Shown here in pieces: positions 45,293-53,523 of a stretch of DNA of 62,886 bases (the stretch's first letter is position 1; each line of letters starts with the position of its first letter). The position numbers and the translations under genes are program-made. Location of the stretch: NCBI GenBank assembly GCA_030536755.1, contig JAUNPJ010000011.1, positions 1 to 62,886 on the forward strand. The letters run 5' to 3'. Origin of the DNA: Eubacteriales bacterium. GTDB lineage: Bacteria > Bacillota > Clostridia > Lachnospirales > Lachnospiraceae. Under the pieces are notes generated by a model that searched no databases, was not told the origin of the DNA, and saw only the letters and a list, made by a program, of their open reading frames with translations.

Positions 45293-46067
45293 CGTTCAAC
45301 ACCTCCTTCGTCAATTCTTTATAAGCAGTAGCGACTTTACAATTTACGCAGTGACCATAGATACTGATTCCCTCAGCACTGGCCTCTGCCGCTTTTACTG
45401 ATACCGGAATTACACTTTCAAAGATTGGTATATTGGTTCCATAGGTTTCTCTGACCTTTGTAGATACGTCCTTCGCATAATTCGTTCTGAAATCTACCAT
45501 AGTAAGAAGGATTCCTTCGATTATCAGTCGTCTGTTCAGACGTCTCTTTACCATGGAAATAGTTTTGATCAGCTGCTGAAGACCCTTGACCGGCAGGTAT
45601 GCAGCCTGAACAGGAATGAGTACGCTATCTGAAGCAACCAAAGCATTGATTGTCATGGTTCCAAGGGATGGCATACAGTCAATGATGATGTAATCGTATC
45701 TTTCTCTCTGCATCTCGATATACTCTCGCATGATCATCTCCCTGCTCATCACATTGGCCAGAGTCAGCTCCATAACAGATAATTCGATATTGCCAGGAAG
45801 CAGATCCACCTCTTCCTCGTGGTGATAAATACCTTCTTCCGGATCGATATTCTTCTCATTTACGATATTCATAAGAATCGTTGCCAGTGTTGTCTTGATT
45901 TCATCCGGCTCCCCGATACCAAGACTGGCACTTAAAGAACCCTGCGGATCCGCATCGATCAGGAGCACTTTCTTGCCTTCTTTTGCCAATCCAATGCCTA
46001 AATTTACTGCTGTGGTAGTCTTTCCGACTCCGCCTTTCTGGTTTGCAATAGAAATAACCTTACACAT
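45282..46067 (-). CDS. parA: ParA/Soj partition ATPase
   Basis: A 261-residue ATPase with the deviant Walker A NQKGGVGKTTTAVNLG (8-23) and IIIDCMPSLGTM (about 126). It moves or positions the element DNA together with ParB. It lies between two parB-type genes, with an 8-base overlap upstream. Confidence 0.92.
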   Translation of the reverse strand: MCKVISIANQKGGVGKTTTAVNLGIGLAKEGKKVLLIDADPQGSLSASLGIGEPDEIKTTLATILMNIVNEKNIDPEEGIYHHEEEVDLLPGNIELSVMELTLANVMSREMIMREYIEMQRERYDYIIIDCMPSLGTMTINALVASDSVLIPVQAAYLPVKGLQQLIKTISMVKRRLNRRLIIEGILLTMVDFRTNYAKDVSTKVRETYGTNIPIFESVIPVSVKAAEASAEGISIYGHCVNCKVATAYKELTKEVLNDGK

Positions 46068-46995
46068 TTTTCTTTTCCTCCTTCTTTCTCTGGCGTTCTT
46101 TGCGTTTGTAATCTTTCTCTAAAAGTGCGATAATCTCTTCCTTCATTTGCTCGGCACTGTAATACCGTGGAAAGTACTTATACATCTGAGAGTTCTTGAA
46201 GATGACTCTGCTCATATCTGACTTCTTGATTTCACTCAGGATCTCATTGATTTTCTGCTGGGTCAGCTTCTTTTCCTGGCTTAAAGCCTTGATCCTTTTG
46301 GCCTGAGAAACGGAAGGAGTTGCCTGTGCGTAATCCATACCGTTCAGTACCCATTTCTGCTCAACTTCAGATAAAAAGGAGAGTTCCACAGCCGGATTAA
46401 ATGAAATCTTTCCTTCATCCAGCATATCCAGTAACTCCGGAACCAATAATGTCAAACGAATATACCTGAGTACCTGCCTTGGACTTTCACCAGTTTCCTT
46501 TCCAATCAGCTGAATTGTCTTGGTTCCCTTGATGGATTCCAGCTGTCCTTCCTGCGTTCTTCTTCGTTTTCCCGTCTTTCTCTTCATTGCTTCATTCTTC
46601 ATGTAATAAGCAAATGCTTTTTCACTAAACAGGATCTTGTCCCTGTGAAGATTTGAATCCACCATAGAAATAATCGAATCATCTTCCTTCATGTATCGGA
46701 TGATTACCGGCACCTGGGTATATCCAAGCTTTTCAGCACAATACTTTCTTCGATGACCAGATACAATCTGATAGAAACCTTCTTTTGTCGGCATCACGAT
46801 CAATGGATTCATAATTCCATATCGCTCAATACTTTCCATGAGCTGAGCCATAGCTTCATCTTCTTTTACCTTGAATGGATGGTTCTCAAATGGCCTTAAT
46901 CTTTCAATTCCAATCTCGACAACCTTCTCAACGCCAGGATTGAACAGTCGTTTTTCTTCACCAGGATTGCTGCTCGCATTCTTTTTGCAATTCAT
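46060..46995 (-). CDS. Second ParB-like protein, first gene of the par operon
   Basis: A 311-residue ParB/RepB-like protein: IVSGHRRKYCAEKLGYTQVP (about 80-99), HTH region QLIGKETGESPRQVLRYIRL, and a Lys/Arg-rich C-terminus (KRKERQRKKEEKKN). It is diverged from the ParB downstream, so the element carries two. Ribosome site GGAGGGA. It may act as an operon regulator. Confidence 0.85.
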   Translation of the reverse strand: MNCKKNASSNPGEEKRLFNPGVEKVVEIGIERLRPFENHPFKVKEDEAMAQLMESIERYGIMNPLIVMPTKEGFYQIVSGHRRKYCAEKLGYTQVPVIIRYMKEDDSIISMVDSNLHRDKILFSEKAFAYYMKNEAMKRKTGKRRRTQEGQLESIKGTKTIQLIGKETGESPRQVLRYIRLTLLVPELLDMLDEGKISFNPAVELSFLSEVEQKWVLNGMDYAQATPSVSQAKRIKALSQEKKLTQQKINEILSEIKKSDMSRVIFKNSQMYKYFPRYYSAEQMKEEIIALLEKDYKRKERQRKKEEKKNV

Positions 46996-47039
46996 TAGAA
47001 ATCCCTCCTTTTTCAGCTATTCAAATGCAAATAAAAAAT

Positions 47040-47077
47040 GCCCATTCACGAGACCATTTACAGATCTGTGAATGAGC
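47040..47077 (-). terminator. Leader terminator or attenuator upstream of the par operon
   Basis: GCTCATTCAC ... GTGAATGGGC forms a 10-position stem with one mismatch; on the minus strand ATTTTTTATTT follows. It lies between the putative promoter repeats and the ParB-like ATG at 46995. It could attenuate the par operon or end transcripts arriving from the integrase side. Confidence 0.6.
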
Positions 47078-47078
47078 A

Positions 47079-47115
47079 TTGTCATTCGATAACTTATATA
47101 GAGTTGTCATTCGAT
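47079..47115. promoter_or_regulatory. Two direct repeats, possible ParB operator/centromere
   Basis: TTGTCATTCGAT occurs at 47079-47090 and 47104-47115, 25 bases apart, just upstream of the par operon leader. Direct repeats near partition genes often serve as operator or centromere sites. Confidence 0.5.
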
Positions 47116-47370
47116 GAATTTTTGCTAAGAAAGTACTGATTTTAACAATACTTAACGCTAACCATACTGGCGAAAACAGCATCGTCGCCATAATTTCTTA
47201 GAAGAATTCATTTTCATGTTTTGGAAATAGGTGCGTTTTCGTTGGGAAAATTTCTTTGCCCGAGTTCCTATTTCGTTTGCAATTCCGAGGGGAAAACGGA
47301 ATGTTTTTACACCGTTACAAAGACAAATCGGAATGATTTCGCAATTTCTGCTAATCATTCCGATGCCCAC

Positions 47371-47412
47371 CGTCGACAAGAGGATTTGAACCTCCGACCC
47401 TTCGCTTAGGAG
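47371..47412 (-). other. 3' fragment of tRNA-Arg(CCU), probable attachment site
   Basis: The minus strand reads CTCCTAAGCGAAGGGTCGG, then a T-arm AGGTTCAAATCCT and an acceptor end. This is the tRNA-Arg(CCU) sequence from the anticodon loop to the 3' end; no 5' half adjoins. Tyrosine integrases commonly use such 3' tRNA ends, so this is likely one attachment site of an integrated element. The intact tRNA is elsewhere, outside the window. Confidence 0.75.
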
Positions 47413-47744
47413 AAAAAATGGCGACCGTTCTGGGGCTCACATCCCTCCTCATCCGTTTTTGTCCGTATCCCTTGGAAACCCTTATTTTATAAGAAAAAAT
47501 AACTTTTCGGATTACTGTCAAACCTGTCTGTATCGCTCTGTAAAGACCTGTGATAAATTAGCTGGAAATTAGCGCAGCTAATATTTGGCGATAACTCGTC
47601 CGATACCGGAAATCATATATATCGATCCCTTTTCCATTAGTCATGGTAAAGCGGAAAGGATGTTATATATTTGTTTGATCAGTTACATTCATTATACACT
47701 CTTCGGTTGAATTTGTCTAAAACTTTCGAAATGATTTTTTAAAT
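47413..47744. other. Non-coding stretch next to the attachment site
   Basis: No gene is seen in these 330 bases. There is an inverted repeat TTAGCTG-N10-CAGCTAA near 47558-47581 and AT-rich sequence. It may hold integrase arm-binding sites. Confidence 0.4.
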
Positions 47745-48211
47745 TTTTGACCGAAAGAAAAGAGACAGCATCAGACTGTCCCTTCATCTATCATTCTTAT
47801 TCAGTTTTCAATTTCCCCCAAGCGTTCTTGCCAGTGATGTAAGCAGCGCCGTCAGTTCCGGATTGCCAAGTACCTTTGCCAGAACTTCTGCGTCTACTCC
47901 TTCCGGTACCTGAAGTATTTTACCATTGGCTGTATCATGGATCTTTGGAGCCAAATTCTTTTTTGCATAGAATGCTTCCTCAAACAAGATTACATTCTGC
48001 TTTCGATTTTCATCAATCATATGAGAATATACATCAGTGACCATACTTATCTGCGCATGACCCGAGTCACCCTGTACTGCTTTTACATCACCGCCATTCA
48101 ACTTCAGCTTACAGGTAACCGATGTATGGCGGAGGCTGTGAAAACAATCGGCGGAAGATCATGTTCCTTGATCAGTTTCTTCAATACTCCACGGATCAGG
48201 ATATCTCCCAT
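47745..48211. repeat. Copy A of a direct repeat holding the integrase 3' end
   Basis: These bases align with 49023-49493 (copy B, the 3' end of the intact integrase and its terminator), differing by scattered substitutions and a one-base deletion. The two copies lie in the same orientation and flank the toxin-antitoxin pair. Confidence 0.85.
47762..47782 (-). terminator. Integrase-type terminator, copy A
   Basis: GGGACAG-TCTGATG-CTGTCTC followed by TTTTCTTT on the minus strand; identical hairpin to that at 49040-49060. Confidence 0.8.
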
Positions 48212-48295
48212 AGAAAAGATCTTGTCTTTCGCTGTATATTCCTTTCCTGTCATCTTTCCTCCTTTCCATCGAAATAGACATAAGTAAAAGGCCAT
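47808..48295 (-). pseudogene. Tyrosine integrase 3' remnant
   Basis: The part up to 48101 reads MNGGDVKAVQGDSGHAQISM with the TDVYSHMIDE active-site Tyr region; the upstream part in another frame reads GDILIRGVLKKLIKEHDLPP. A one-base loss in an A run near 48139 separates the two and destroys HxLRH. The remnant matches the intact integrase at 49-50.5 kb. It lacks the N-terminal two-thirds. Confidence 0.85.
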
Positions 48296-48342
48296 CTATC
48301 GTCTTCACGGTAAATGACCTTCCCTAAAAATCCCATTTTCAA

Positions 48343-48657
48343 TTAAATCATTTTGTTTTCATAATCCTGCAATTCATGAAAAATATTATCTACAAACACA
48401 ATATCCTCAACAATTCTATACAGCATAAAATACCTATGTGAGAGAAAATTTATCCTTCGATACCCCAGTTCTTTTAATCGAGGATTATCACACGGCTTCA
48501 AACTTCCTGCAACACTTTTAAGGCTCCGAATAGTAGCCTCAAAATCATCCAAAACATTTTTTGCCGCCTGATCACTTTTTTTCACAGTAAGCAAATATCT
48601 GATGTATTGATTTAGATCTTCTTCTGCATCTGCTGTTACTACTACTTTATATTCCAT
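48343..48657 (-). CDS. RelE/ParE-family toxin
   Basis: A 104-residue protein MEYKVVVTADAEEDLNQYIR with the family fold and RRINFLSHRYFMLYRI core. It inhibits translation or gyrase when free. It overlaps the antitoxin gene by 11 bases, in the antitoxin-toxin order. Exact target not decidable from sequence. Confidence 0.85.
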   Translation of the reverse strand: MEYKVVVTADAEEDLNQYIRYLLTVKKSDQAAKNVLDDFEATIRSLKSVAGSLKPCDNPRLKELGYRRINFLSHRYFMLYRIVEDIVFVDNIFHELQDYENKMI

Positions 48658-48940
48658 ACTTTTCCCTCATATCAGCAATAACCGCATCCGCAGATCGATA
48701 GTTACCCTTTGATGCAGATACTCTTGATTTCTCCAGTTTCTCCAACATCATTTTTTCAGACATGGCAGCATACGGATTATGCTCCACCCGTTTTATCTCA
48801 AATGGAAAACCGTTATTTGCAACAGCTTGTGTCAAAAACATCCGAATTGCAGAAGTAGTATCTGTGCCAAGATCTTTAAACAACTGGTCTGACTTACTCT
48901 TTAACTCATCATCAACACGTACTTGAATTGTACTAGCCAT
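48647..48940 (-). CDS. RelB/DinJ-family antitoxin
   Basis: A 97-residue protein starting MASTIQVRVDDELKSKSDQL, the ribbon-helix-helix DNA-binding domain, with TSAIRMFLTQAVANNGFPFE. It neutralises the downstream toxin and autoregulates. It may stabilise the surrounding element. Confidence 0.88.
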   Translation of the reverse strand: MASTIQVRVDDELKSKSDQLFKDLGTDTTSAIRMFLTQAVANNGFPFEIKRVEHNPYAAMSEKMMLEKLEKSRVSASKGNYRSADAVIADMREKYGI

Positions 48941-49039
48941 TCATTATTCCTCCATTTCTTTTTTATTATTATAATACATAATCATTGCTATTTCAATTCA
49001 TTTGTATTGATTGAATCTTTAGTTTTGACCGTAAGAAAA

Positions 49040-49060
49040 GAGACAGCATCAGACTGTCCC
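49040..49060 (-). terminator. Integrase terminator, copy B
   Basis: GGGACAG-TCTGATG-CTGTCTC and TTTTCTTA on the minus strand, 26 bases after the integrase stop. Confidence 0.8.
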
Positions 49061-49085
49061 TTCATCTATCATTCTTATTCAGCTT

Positions 49086-50504
49086 TCAATTTCCCTCCAG
49101 AGTTCTTGCCAATGAAGTAAGCAACGCTGTCAATTCCGGATTACCAAGTACCTTAGCCAGAACTTCCGCATCAACACCTTCCGGTACCTGAAGTATTTTA
49201 CCATTGCCAGTTTCATGGATCTTCGGATCCAGATTCTTTTTGGCATAAAATGCTTCCTCAAACAGGACTGCGTTCTGCTTTCTGTCGTCATCAATGATAT
49301 GTGAATAAACATCCGTCACCATACTAACCTGTGCATGGCCGGAGTCCCCCTGTACCGCCTTCACATCACCGCCATTCAATTTCAGCTTGTAGGTGACCGA
49401 GGTGTGGCGGAGACTGTGAAAAACAACCGGTGGAAGATTATGTTCTTTGATAAGTTTCTTCAAAGCTCCACGGATCAGAGTATCACCCAGTGGATAGCCG
49501 AACGTTCCTGCCATGACCAGATTGTAATCCGTATATTCAGAGCCAAGAATATCCTTTCTTTCTTCCTGCGCATTTTTCCATTCCACCATCATCTCTGCTA
49601 CACTTCTCGGAAGAAATACTTTACGGACACTGCTTTCTGTCTTTGGTGTCTTCAATACCAATACAGTTGTATTCGTTTTGCTCTTTTCCGGAAAAATCAG
49701 AAGAATATCCTTTGCATCCAGTTCCCGAACTGCATCTTTCGTTACTCTCTGAAGTTCCTTGTTCACATAGATATGCGCCTGATTGGTTTCAATGGCTTCC
49801 TTACTTATATCGCAACAATCCCAGGTGAGGCCCAGTATCTCTCCCATGCGAAGTGAGCATGAAAAAGCTAAATTCAGTGCAATCCTTAATCTGTCATCAT
49901 CACAAACTTCCAACGCATGCATCAGTGTTTCAGCTGTCCAGATCTCTCTTTTTTCCGCTTTATGTTTGGGTACGGTTGCAAGCAAAGCCGGGTTCTTCTC
50001 CATAAGATCCCATTTTACTGCCTGCTGAAAACAATTGCGAAGTATCTTGTGAATATCACGGATTGTGCTCCTGCCAACAGTTCTCACATCGCCATTACTG
50101 GTTTCTTTTTTTACCTTATCTTTCTTTCCTCTTGAAATAGCTGGCATAACTAACAGCTCCTGATAAAACTGCTCAATGAATCTTGTGTTGATGTCCCTCA
50201 GTTTAGTATCTCCAATAAGCGGAATAATGTAGGTATTAATCTTTGTCACATTGCTTTCGTAGGTACTCAAAGCCCACTTATCTTTTCCATAAACAGCAAT
50301 GTACTCTTCCATCAATTCTTTTATGGTCTTGCAATCCGGAACTACAAATGTACCAAGATTCGATTTGTACTCTATTTCATTTTTCCTCTTTTTCGCTTCT
50401 TCTTTGGTATTGTAGGTTTCCCATTTCTGTTTTTTCTGTCCATCCGGTGTGACGTAATTATAAATCACGCAGTATTTATTGTTTCGTTTCTTAATTGTTG
50501 CCAT
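49086..50504 (-). CDS. int: Tyrosine recombinase/integrase
   Basis: A 472-residue integrase with AP2-like N-terminal domain (MATIKKRNNKYCVIYNYVTP), SAM-like core-binding domain (about 65-170) and catalytic domain: Arg in SLRMGEILGL, HSLRHTSVTY, GHAQVSMVTDVYSHI with Tyr nucleophile (about 425). It probably integrates into tRNA-Arg(CCU), whose 3' fragment lies 1.7 kb away. The start overlaps the upstream HTH gene by 14 bases. Confidence 0.92.
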   Translation of the reverse strand: MATIKKRNNKYCVIYNYVTPDGQKKQKWETYNTKEEAKKRKNEIEYKSNLGTFVVPDCKTIKELMEEYIAVYGKDKWALSTYESNVTKINTYIIPLIGDTKLRDINTRFIEQFYQELLVMPAISRGKKDKVKKETSNGDVRTVGRSTIRDIHKILRNCFQQAVKWDLMEKNPALLATVPKHKAEKREIWTAETLMHALEVCDDDRLRIALNLAFSCSLRMGEILGLTWDCCDISKEAIETNQAHIYVNKELQRVTKDAVRELDAKDILLIFPEKSKTNTTVLVLKTPKTESSVRKVFLPRSVAEMMVEWKNAQEERKDILGSEYTDYNLVMAGTFGYPLGDTLIRGALKKLIKEHNLPPVVFHSLRHTSVTYKLKLNGGDVKAVQGDSGHAQVSMVTDVYSHIIDDDRKQNAVLFEEAFYAKKNLDPKIHETGNGKILQVPEGVDAEVLAKVLGNPELTALLTSLARTLEGN

Positions 50505-51462
50505 CTGCCGCTACTGTCTCCTTTCGTTTAGCCAGCCACTGTTCAAATTCTCTCAAAGGAATTCTGATACCGTTCCCAATAATATTTACGGGGAATTCAC
50601 CTTCCCGATACCATTTTGAAACCATACCTCTGCTGACCCCTGCAAGTTCTGCAGCCTCTTCTCGTGTTAGATATTTCTTTTCAGAAATAGTTTTCTTTTC
50701 ATACATGCTATCCAATGCTACAGCATTATCATTCTCCTCTTCTGGTTTCGCAATCATAACCTGCGTAGTCTCAGCGGATGCTTTCAGTTGATACTGATCC
50801 TGGCCTGCAAGAAATTCTTCGAATCCTTTTCGATAAATTCTTTTCCGATCCGCAATGATTACAGATTCAAAATAATGCATATACTTTTCATTTCTGAGAA
50901 TGTTATATATCTCCTGTCGTGTTACCCCCAAAAGCCCGGCCATTTCCGGCATCGTAAGCGTCTCTGCTTCAACTGCAGCATCTCTTTCCCTGTCTTCCTT
51001 TGTGCGGTAGCGGGACTGGCTGTGATACCAGTCCCAGAACACCTCCTTCGGAACACGCTTCCAATAATCGACGATAACGGTCTCCAGCTTATTCTGCCGG
51101 ATAATGCTGTAAGCAGTATCTGTTGTAACGCCCAACAGATCTGCAATATCCCCAGGAGAAAGTGACCTTTCTTTCAATTCCAGTCCCGGTTCTTCTCCGG
51201 TTACTTTGCGGTATTTAACCTGGTTGGCATACCATTTTTCAAAACTGGCAATATCAACTCTGAGCATTCCCATCACATTTTCCGTGCGGAAATAATTCTT
51301 GTGGATCAGCCAGTACCGGTCTGTCTTCTTAAGTCCCAGAAGCTTACCCATTTCTGATGCAGACATCCATTTCCTGGGTTTTGGCTCTACTCTCCCATAG
51401 GGCGACATTGTTTCTACCTTTTTACGTAATTTTTCAAATTCCTGCTCTTCATTTTCCTTCAC
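50491..51462 (-). CDS. Protein with four excisionase-type helix-turn-helix units
   Basis: A 323-residue protein built of four repeated winged-HTH units: MSASEMGKLLGLKKTDRYWL, SPGDIADLLGVTTDTAYSII, TMPEMAGLLGVTRQEIYNIL and TREEAAELAGVSRGMVSKWY, at about 30, 105, 180 and 275. Single units of this kind are excisionases. It probably bends several att or operator sites at once to control integrase. Directly upstream of int. Confidence 0.75.
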   Translation of the reverse strand: MKENEEQEFEKLRKKVETMSPYGRVEPKPRKWMSASEMGKLLGLKKTDRYWLIHKNYFRTENVMGMLRVDIASFEKWYANQVKYRKVTGEEPGLELKERSLSPGDIADLLGVTTDTAYSIIRQNKLETVIVDYWKRVPKEVFWDWYHSQSRYRTKEDRERDAAVEAETLTMPEMAGLLGVTRQEIYNILRNEKYMHYFESVIIADRKRIYRKGFEEFLAGQDQYQLKASAETTQVMIAKPEEENDNAVALDSMYEKKTISEKKYLTREEAAELAGVSRGMVSKWYREGEFPVNIIGNGIRIPLREFEQWLAKRKETVAADGNN

Positions 51463-51488
51463 TTATTTAACCACCTCATAATCCATCT

Positions 51489-51692
51489 TTACTCTTCCTG
51501 CACCATGGCAAAGGCCTCCTGATGATCCAGCCACTGATCGAAGCTTACCTTCGAAATACGATATATTCCGCTATCAAGTTTTACCCAACTGAATTCTTTG
51601 CGTTTCAGAAGACTGTAAATTGACTGCCTGCCCACATCCAGCATCACCATGAGTTCAGCTACTGAATAACATCTTTTTTCTTTTTCGTTCAT
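51489..51692 (-). CDS. Excisionase-type HTH protein
   Basis: From the ATG at 51692 (AAGGAGG upstream) the 67-residue protein reads MNEKEKRCYSVAELMVMLDV then GRQSIYSLLKRKEFSWVKLD, a MerR/Xis-type winged HTH ending in SFDQWLDHQE. The longer frame from 51782 lacks a ribosome site. Confidence 0.8.
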   Translation of the reverse strand: MNEKEKRCYSVAELMVMLDVGRQSIYSLLKRKEFSWVKLDSGIYRISKVSFDQWLDHQEAFAMVQEE

Positions 51693-51820
51693 TTTGAACC
51701 TCCTTGTAAATAATCTGATTTTGCCGTTACTTTGTCTTTTGATTTCAGCAATCCCTACCACCGTATAAGCTGTGGCATTCACATATAGCTTACTATATGG
51801 CAGGAAAAATTGTTAGGATG

Positions 51821-52000
51821 TCACAGATTTTCTTGTTGATCCAGCCACTGGTCGAAACTTACCTTTGAAATACGATAAGCACCGCTTGTTAATTTCACTG
51901 CAGAGAATGCTTTTTTCTTAATTAAACTTACAACTGCCTGTCTGCCGCAGCCCAGTATTTCCTGAATTTCTGCCACTGTGTAACATCTTTTTTCGTTCAT
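51821..52000 (-). CDS. Second excisionase-type HTH protein
   Basis: A 59-residue protein reading MNEKRCYTVAEIQEILGCGR, then QAVVSLIKKKAFSAVKLTSG and SFDQWLDQQENL. It is a paralog of the 67-residue HTH protein just downstream, with about half of residues shared. The ribosome site is weak (AAAGAGGATACAGAC). It was short enough to be overlooked. Confidence 0.75.
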   Translation of the reverse strand: MNEKRCYTVAEIQEILGCGRQAVVSLIKKKAFSAVKLTSGAYRISKVSFDQWLDQQENL

Positions 52001-52144
52001 GTCTGTATCCTCTTTTCTTTAAATTTGAAAGTTAATCTTTCTAATATCCTAGGACAAAGTTATGGACGAAAATAAAGGAAATTCATGAAGTAATTTTTAC
52101 AAACTTGTCCAAATATGGTCAATCCGGCCAAATTCGTCATTTTC

Positions 52145-52825
52145 TTACAGATTTTCACCGAAAACATAGAGTCTGCGCAGTCTGGTCAGAGCATATTTCA
52201 GGCGGCTGTGCAGGGTCTGCGGAGTAACTCCCATGCTTCTGGCAACCTCCACCTGTGAAAGTCCCTTGAAGAAAACTTCATTAATAATGTACTGATCCTG
52301 CTCTGACAGCATGGATACCTTTTCATGCAGTTTTTCATATTCCAGCTGCTTCATCACGACAGCTTCCGTGCTCTGCGGATTCTCTCCCGGCATATCCTGT
52401 ACGGATAAATCAAATGCATTTTCACTGAACACACAGTCCAGCATGATTTCTCTCGGGATCACGAGTTTACGTTTCTTTGGTTCAGTTCCCTTTTTTTCTT
52501 TTTTTCCATCTGCTTTCTGATCTGCTTTTTTCTGCGCAGCCTCTGCTTCAGCGGCTTTCTTTTCAGATTCTTTTTCTTCCTGCTCCAGTTCATCCATCAG
52601 TTCTTTACAGCTGTCGAGTTCTTCCTTCTCTTTCTTTTTCTTCTGTTCAGAATTTTCATCATCGTTATCTTCCTCGCCTCTGTACCCCCATTTTTTATCG
52701 TAATTTTTGTAATTGCGGTAAAAAGACAGCATGACCTTTGCCTGCTCTCTGGTAATTTCAATCAGTTCTCCGTCAACCTTTGCGTAATACACTCCGTCGT
52801 ATTTAAATGGATGTTCAATATACAT
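52145..52825 (-). CDS. Sigma-70 region-4-like protein with a charged linker
   Basis: A 226-residue protein. N-terminus MYIEHPFKYDGVYYAKVDGE looks like a small beta domain; residues 60-120 are almost entirely Glu, Lys, Asp and Ala; residues 150-226 are a sigma region 4-type HTH (LSQVEVARSMGVTPQTLHSR). It is typical of element regulators placed upstream of xis-int. The linker is unusually long. It likely controls the integration genes. Confidence 0.7.
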   Translation of the reverse strand: MYIEHPFKYDGVYYAKVDGELIEITREQAKVMLSFYRNYKNYDKKWGYRGEEDNDDENSEQKKKKEKEELDSCKELMDELEQEEKESEKKAAEAEAAQKKADQKADGKKEKKGTEPKKRKLVIPREIMLDCVFSENAFDLSVQDMPGENPQSTEAVVMKQLEYEKLHEKVSMLSEQDQYIINEVFFKGLSQVEVARSMGVTPQTLHSRLKYALTRLRRLYVFGENL

Positions 52826-53097
52826 ATCCGTTCCTCCTGAATTTGAATTGGTTTTCCAGTTTCAAATCCAGGAACGGCGGTCCACGGATACAGAAATTGT
52901 GTCTGTAAAATGACATATGCCCGAAATGATTCCTTCCATGTCCACCAGCACCAGGGCAGTACTGTGGCTATTGGCCGGAAACACTCAGGCACTTGTTTTT
53001 GAGCACGAAAAAAAGCCCCCACAGGCGTTAACCTGTAGAGGCTCCTTCAAAGCTATCAATATTAATTTTTCTGGCCGGCCTTCTGATTCCAGCATAA
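52826..53097. other. Non-coding leader of the sigma-like gene
   Basis: I see no convincing gene. The GGAGGAACGG ribosome site of the sigma-like gene lies at the left end; a strong minus-strand terminator occupies 53014-53043. A plus-strand open frame (52917-53252) exists but lacks a ribosome site and crosses the terminator. Confidence 0.5.
53014..53043 (-). terminator. Strong intrinsic terminator
   Basis: AGCCTCTACAGG-N6-CCTGTGGGGGCT, 12 pairs, then TTTTTTT on the minus strand. It ends transcripts arriving from the right. Confidence 0.9.
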
Positions 53098-53343
53098 TCA
53101 TTCTATCAGACAAAGATCCGGAAAGTGTCCAGAATTCTGAGGGAAAAGTCCGGAACATTGGCGAAAAAGTCCGAAGTTTTGATAACGTATTTCTTTTTGA
53201 CACAAATCAAGTGCCTCATTCACTACATCAAGTGAATAAAACTCATCATTAGTCATTTCCACAAATGGACAATGTATTTTTGAATCTACGTAAGTATATA
53301 TCTGAAAATCAGAAATTGCGTCATCATATTTCTGTTCCATCAT
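53098..53343 (-). pseudogene. Remnant of a small protein running into short repeats
   Basis: The first 55 residues (MMEQKYDDAISDFQIYTYVD ... NEALDLCQKEIRYQ) look real, but the rest (FGLFRQCSGLFPQ) is encoded by three degenerate copies of a 20-24 base unit (plus strand AAAGTGTCCAGAATTCTG / AAAAGTCCGGAACATTGG / AAAAAGTCCGAAGTTTTG) at about 53125-53181. Such tandem units occur at the ends of IS21-type insertion sequences. So a gene was probably cut by an IS end that is now lost. Confidence 0.4.
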
Positions 53344-53412
53344 ATGATGATAACCACTTCGTAATGTTACATATCTTTTTTGTTGCCAATCATCGGAGAT
53401 GAATAGGTAGAT

Positions 53413-53463
53413 CTTTACTTTCCAGAGAAATTCCGACTGAAGGAATTTCTCTGGAAAGTAAAG
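53413..53463 (+). terminator. Perfect 22-base inverted repeat followed by T run
   Basis: Left arm 53413-53434 and right arm 53442-53463 are exact reverse complements with a 7-base loop; TTTTT follows on the plus strand. It behaves as a plus-strand terminator although no plus-strand gene precedes it. It lies 60 bases after the MATE gene and may be a small mobile hairpin. Confidence 0.6.
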
Positions 53464-53523
53464 TTTTTGTTTGGTGCTGTCAGCTCTAAAAAACGTTATT
53501 TACCGACAGCTCCCTGTTTTGTT

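Noticed and set aside
47158-47379. 73-residue minus-strand frame between par operon and tRNA fragment
   Set aside because: It starts inside the tRNA fragment, has no ribosome site and has basic, random-looking composition.
47371-47412. Complete tRNA gene
   Set aside because: Only the anticodon loop, T arm and acceptor 3' strand are present; the sequence upstream of the loop does not form D arm or acceptor.
52917-53252. 111-residue plus-strand frame
   Set aside because: It runs over a strong terminator and short repeats and has no ribosome site.
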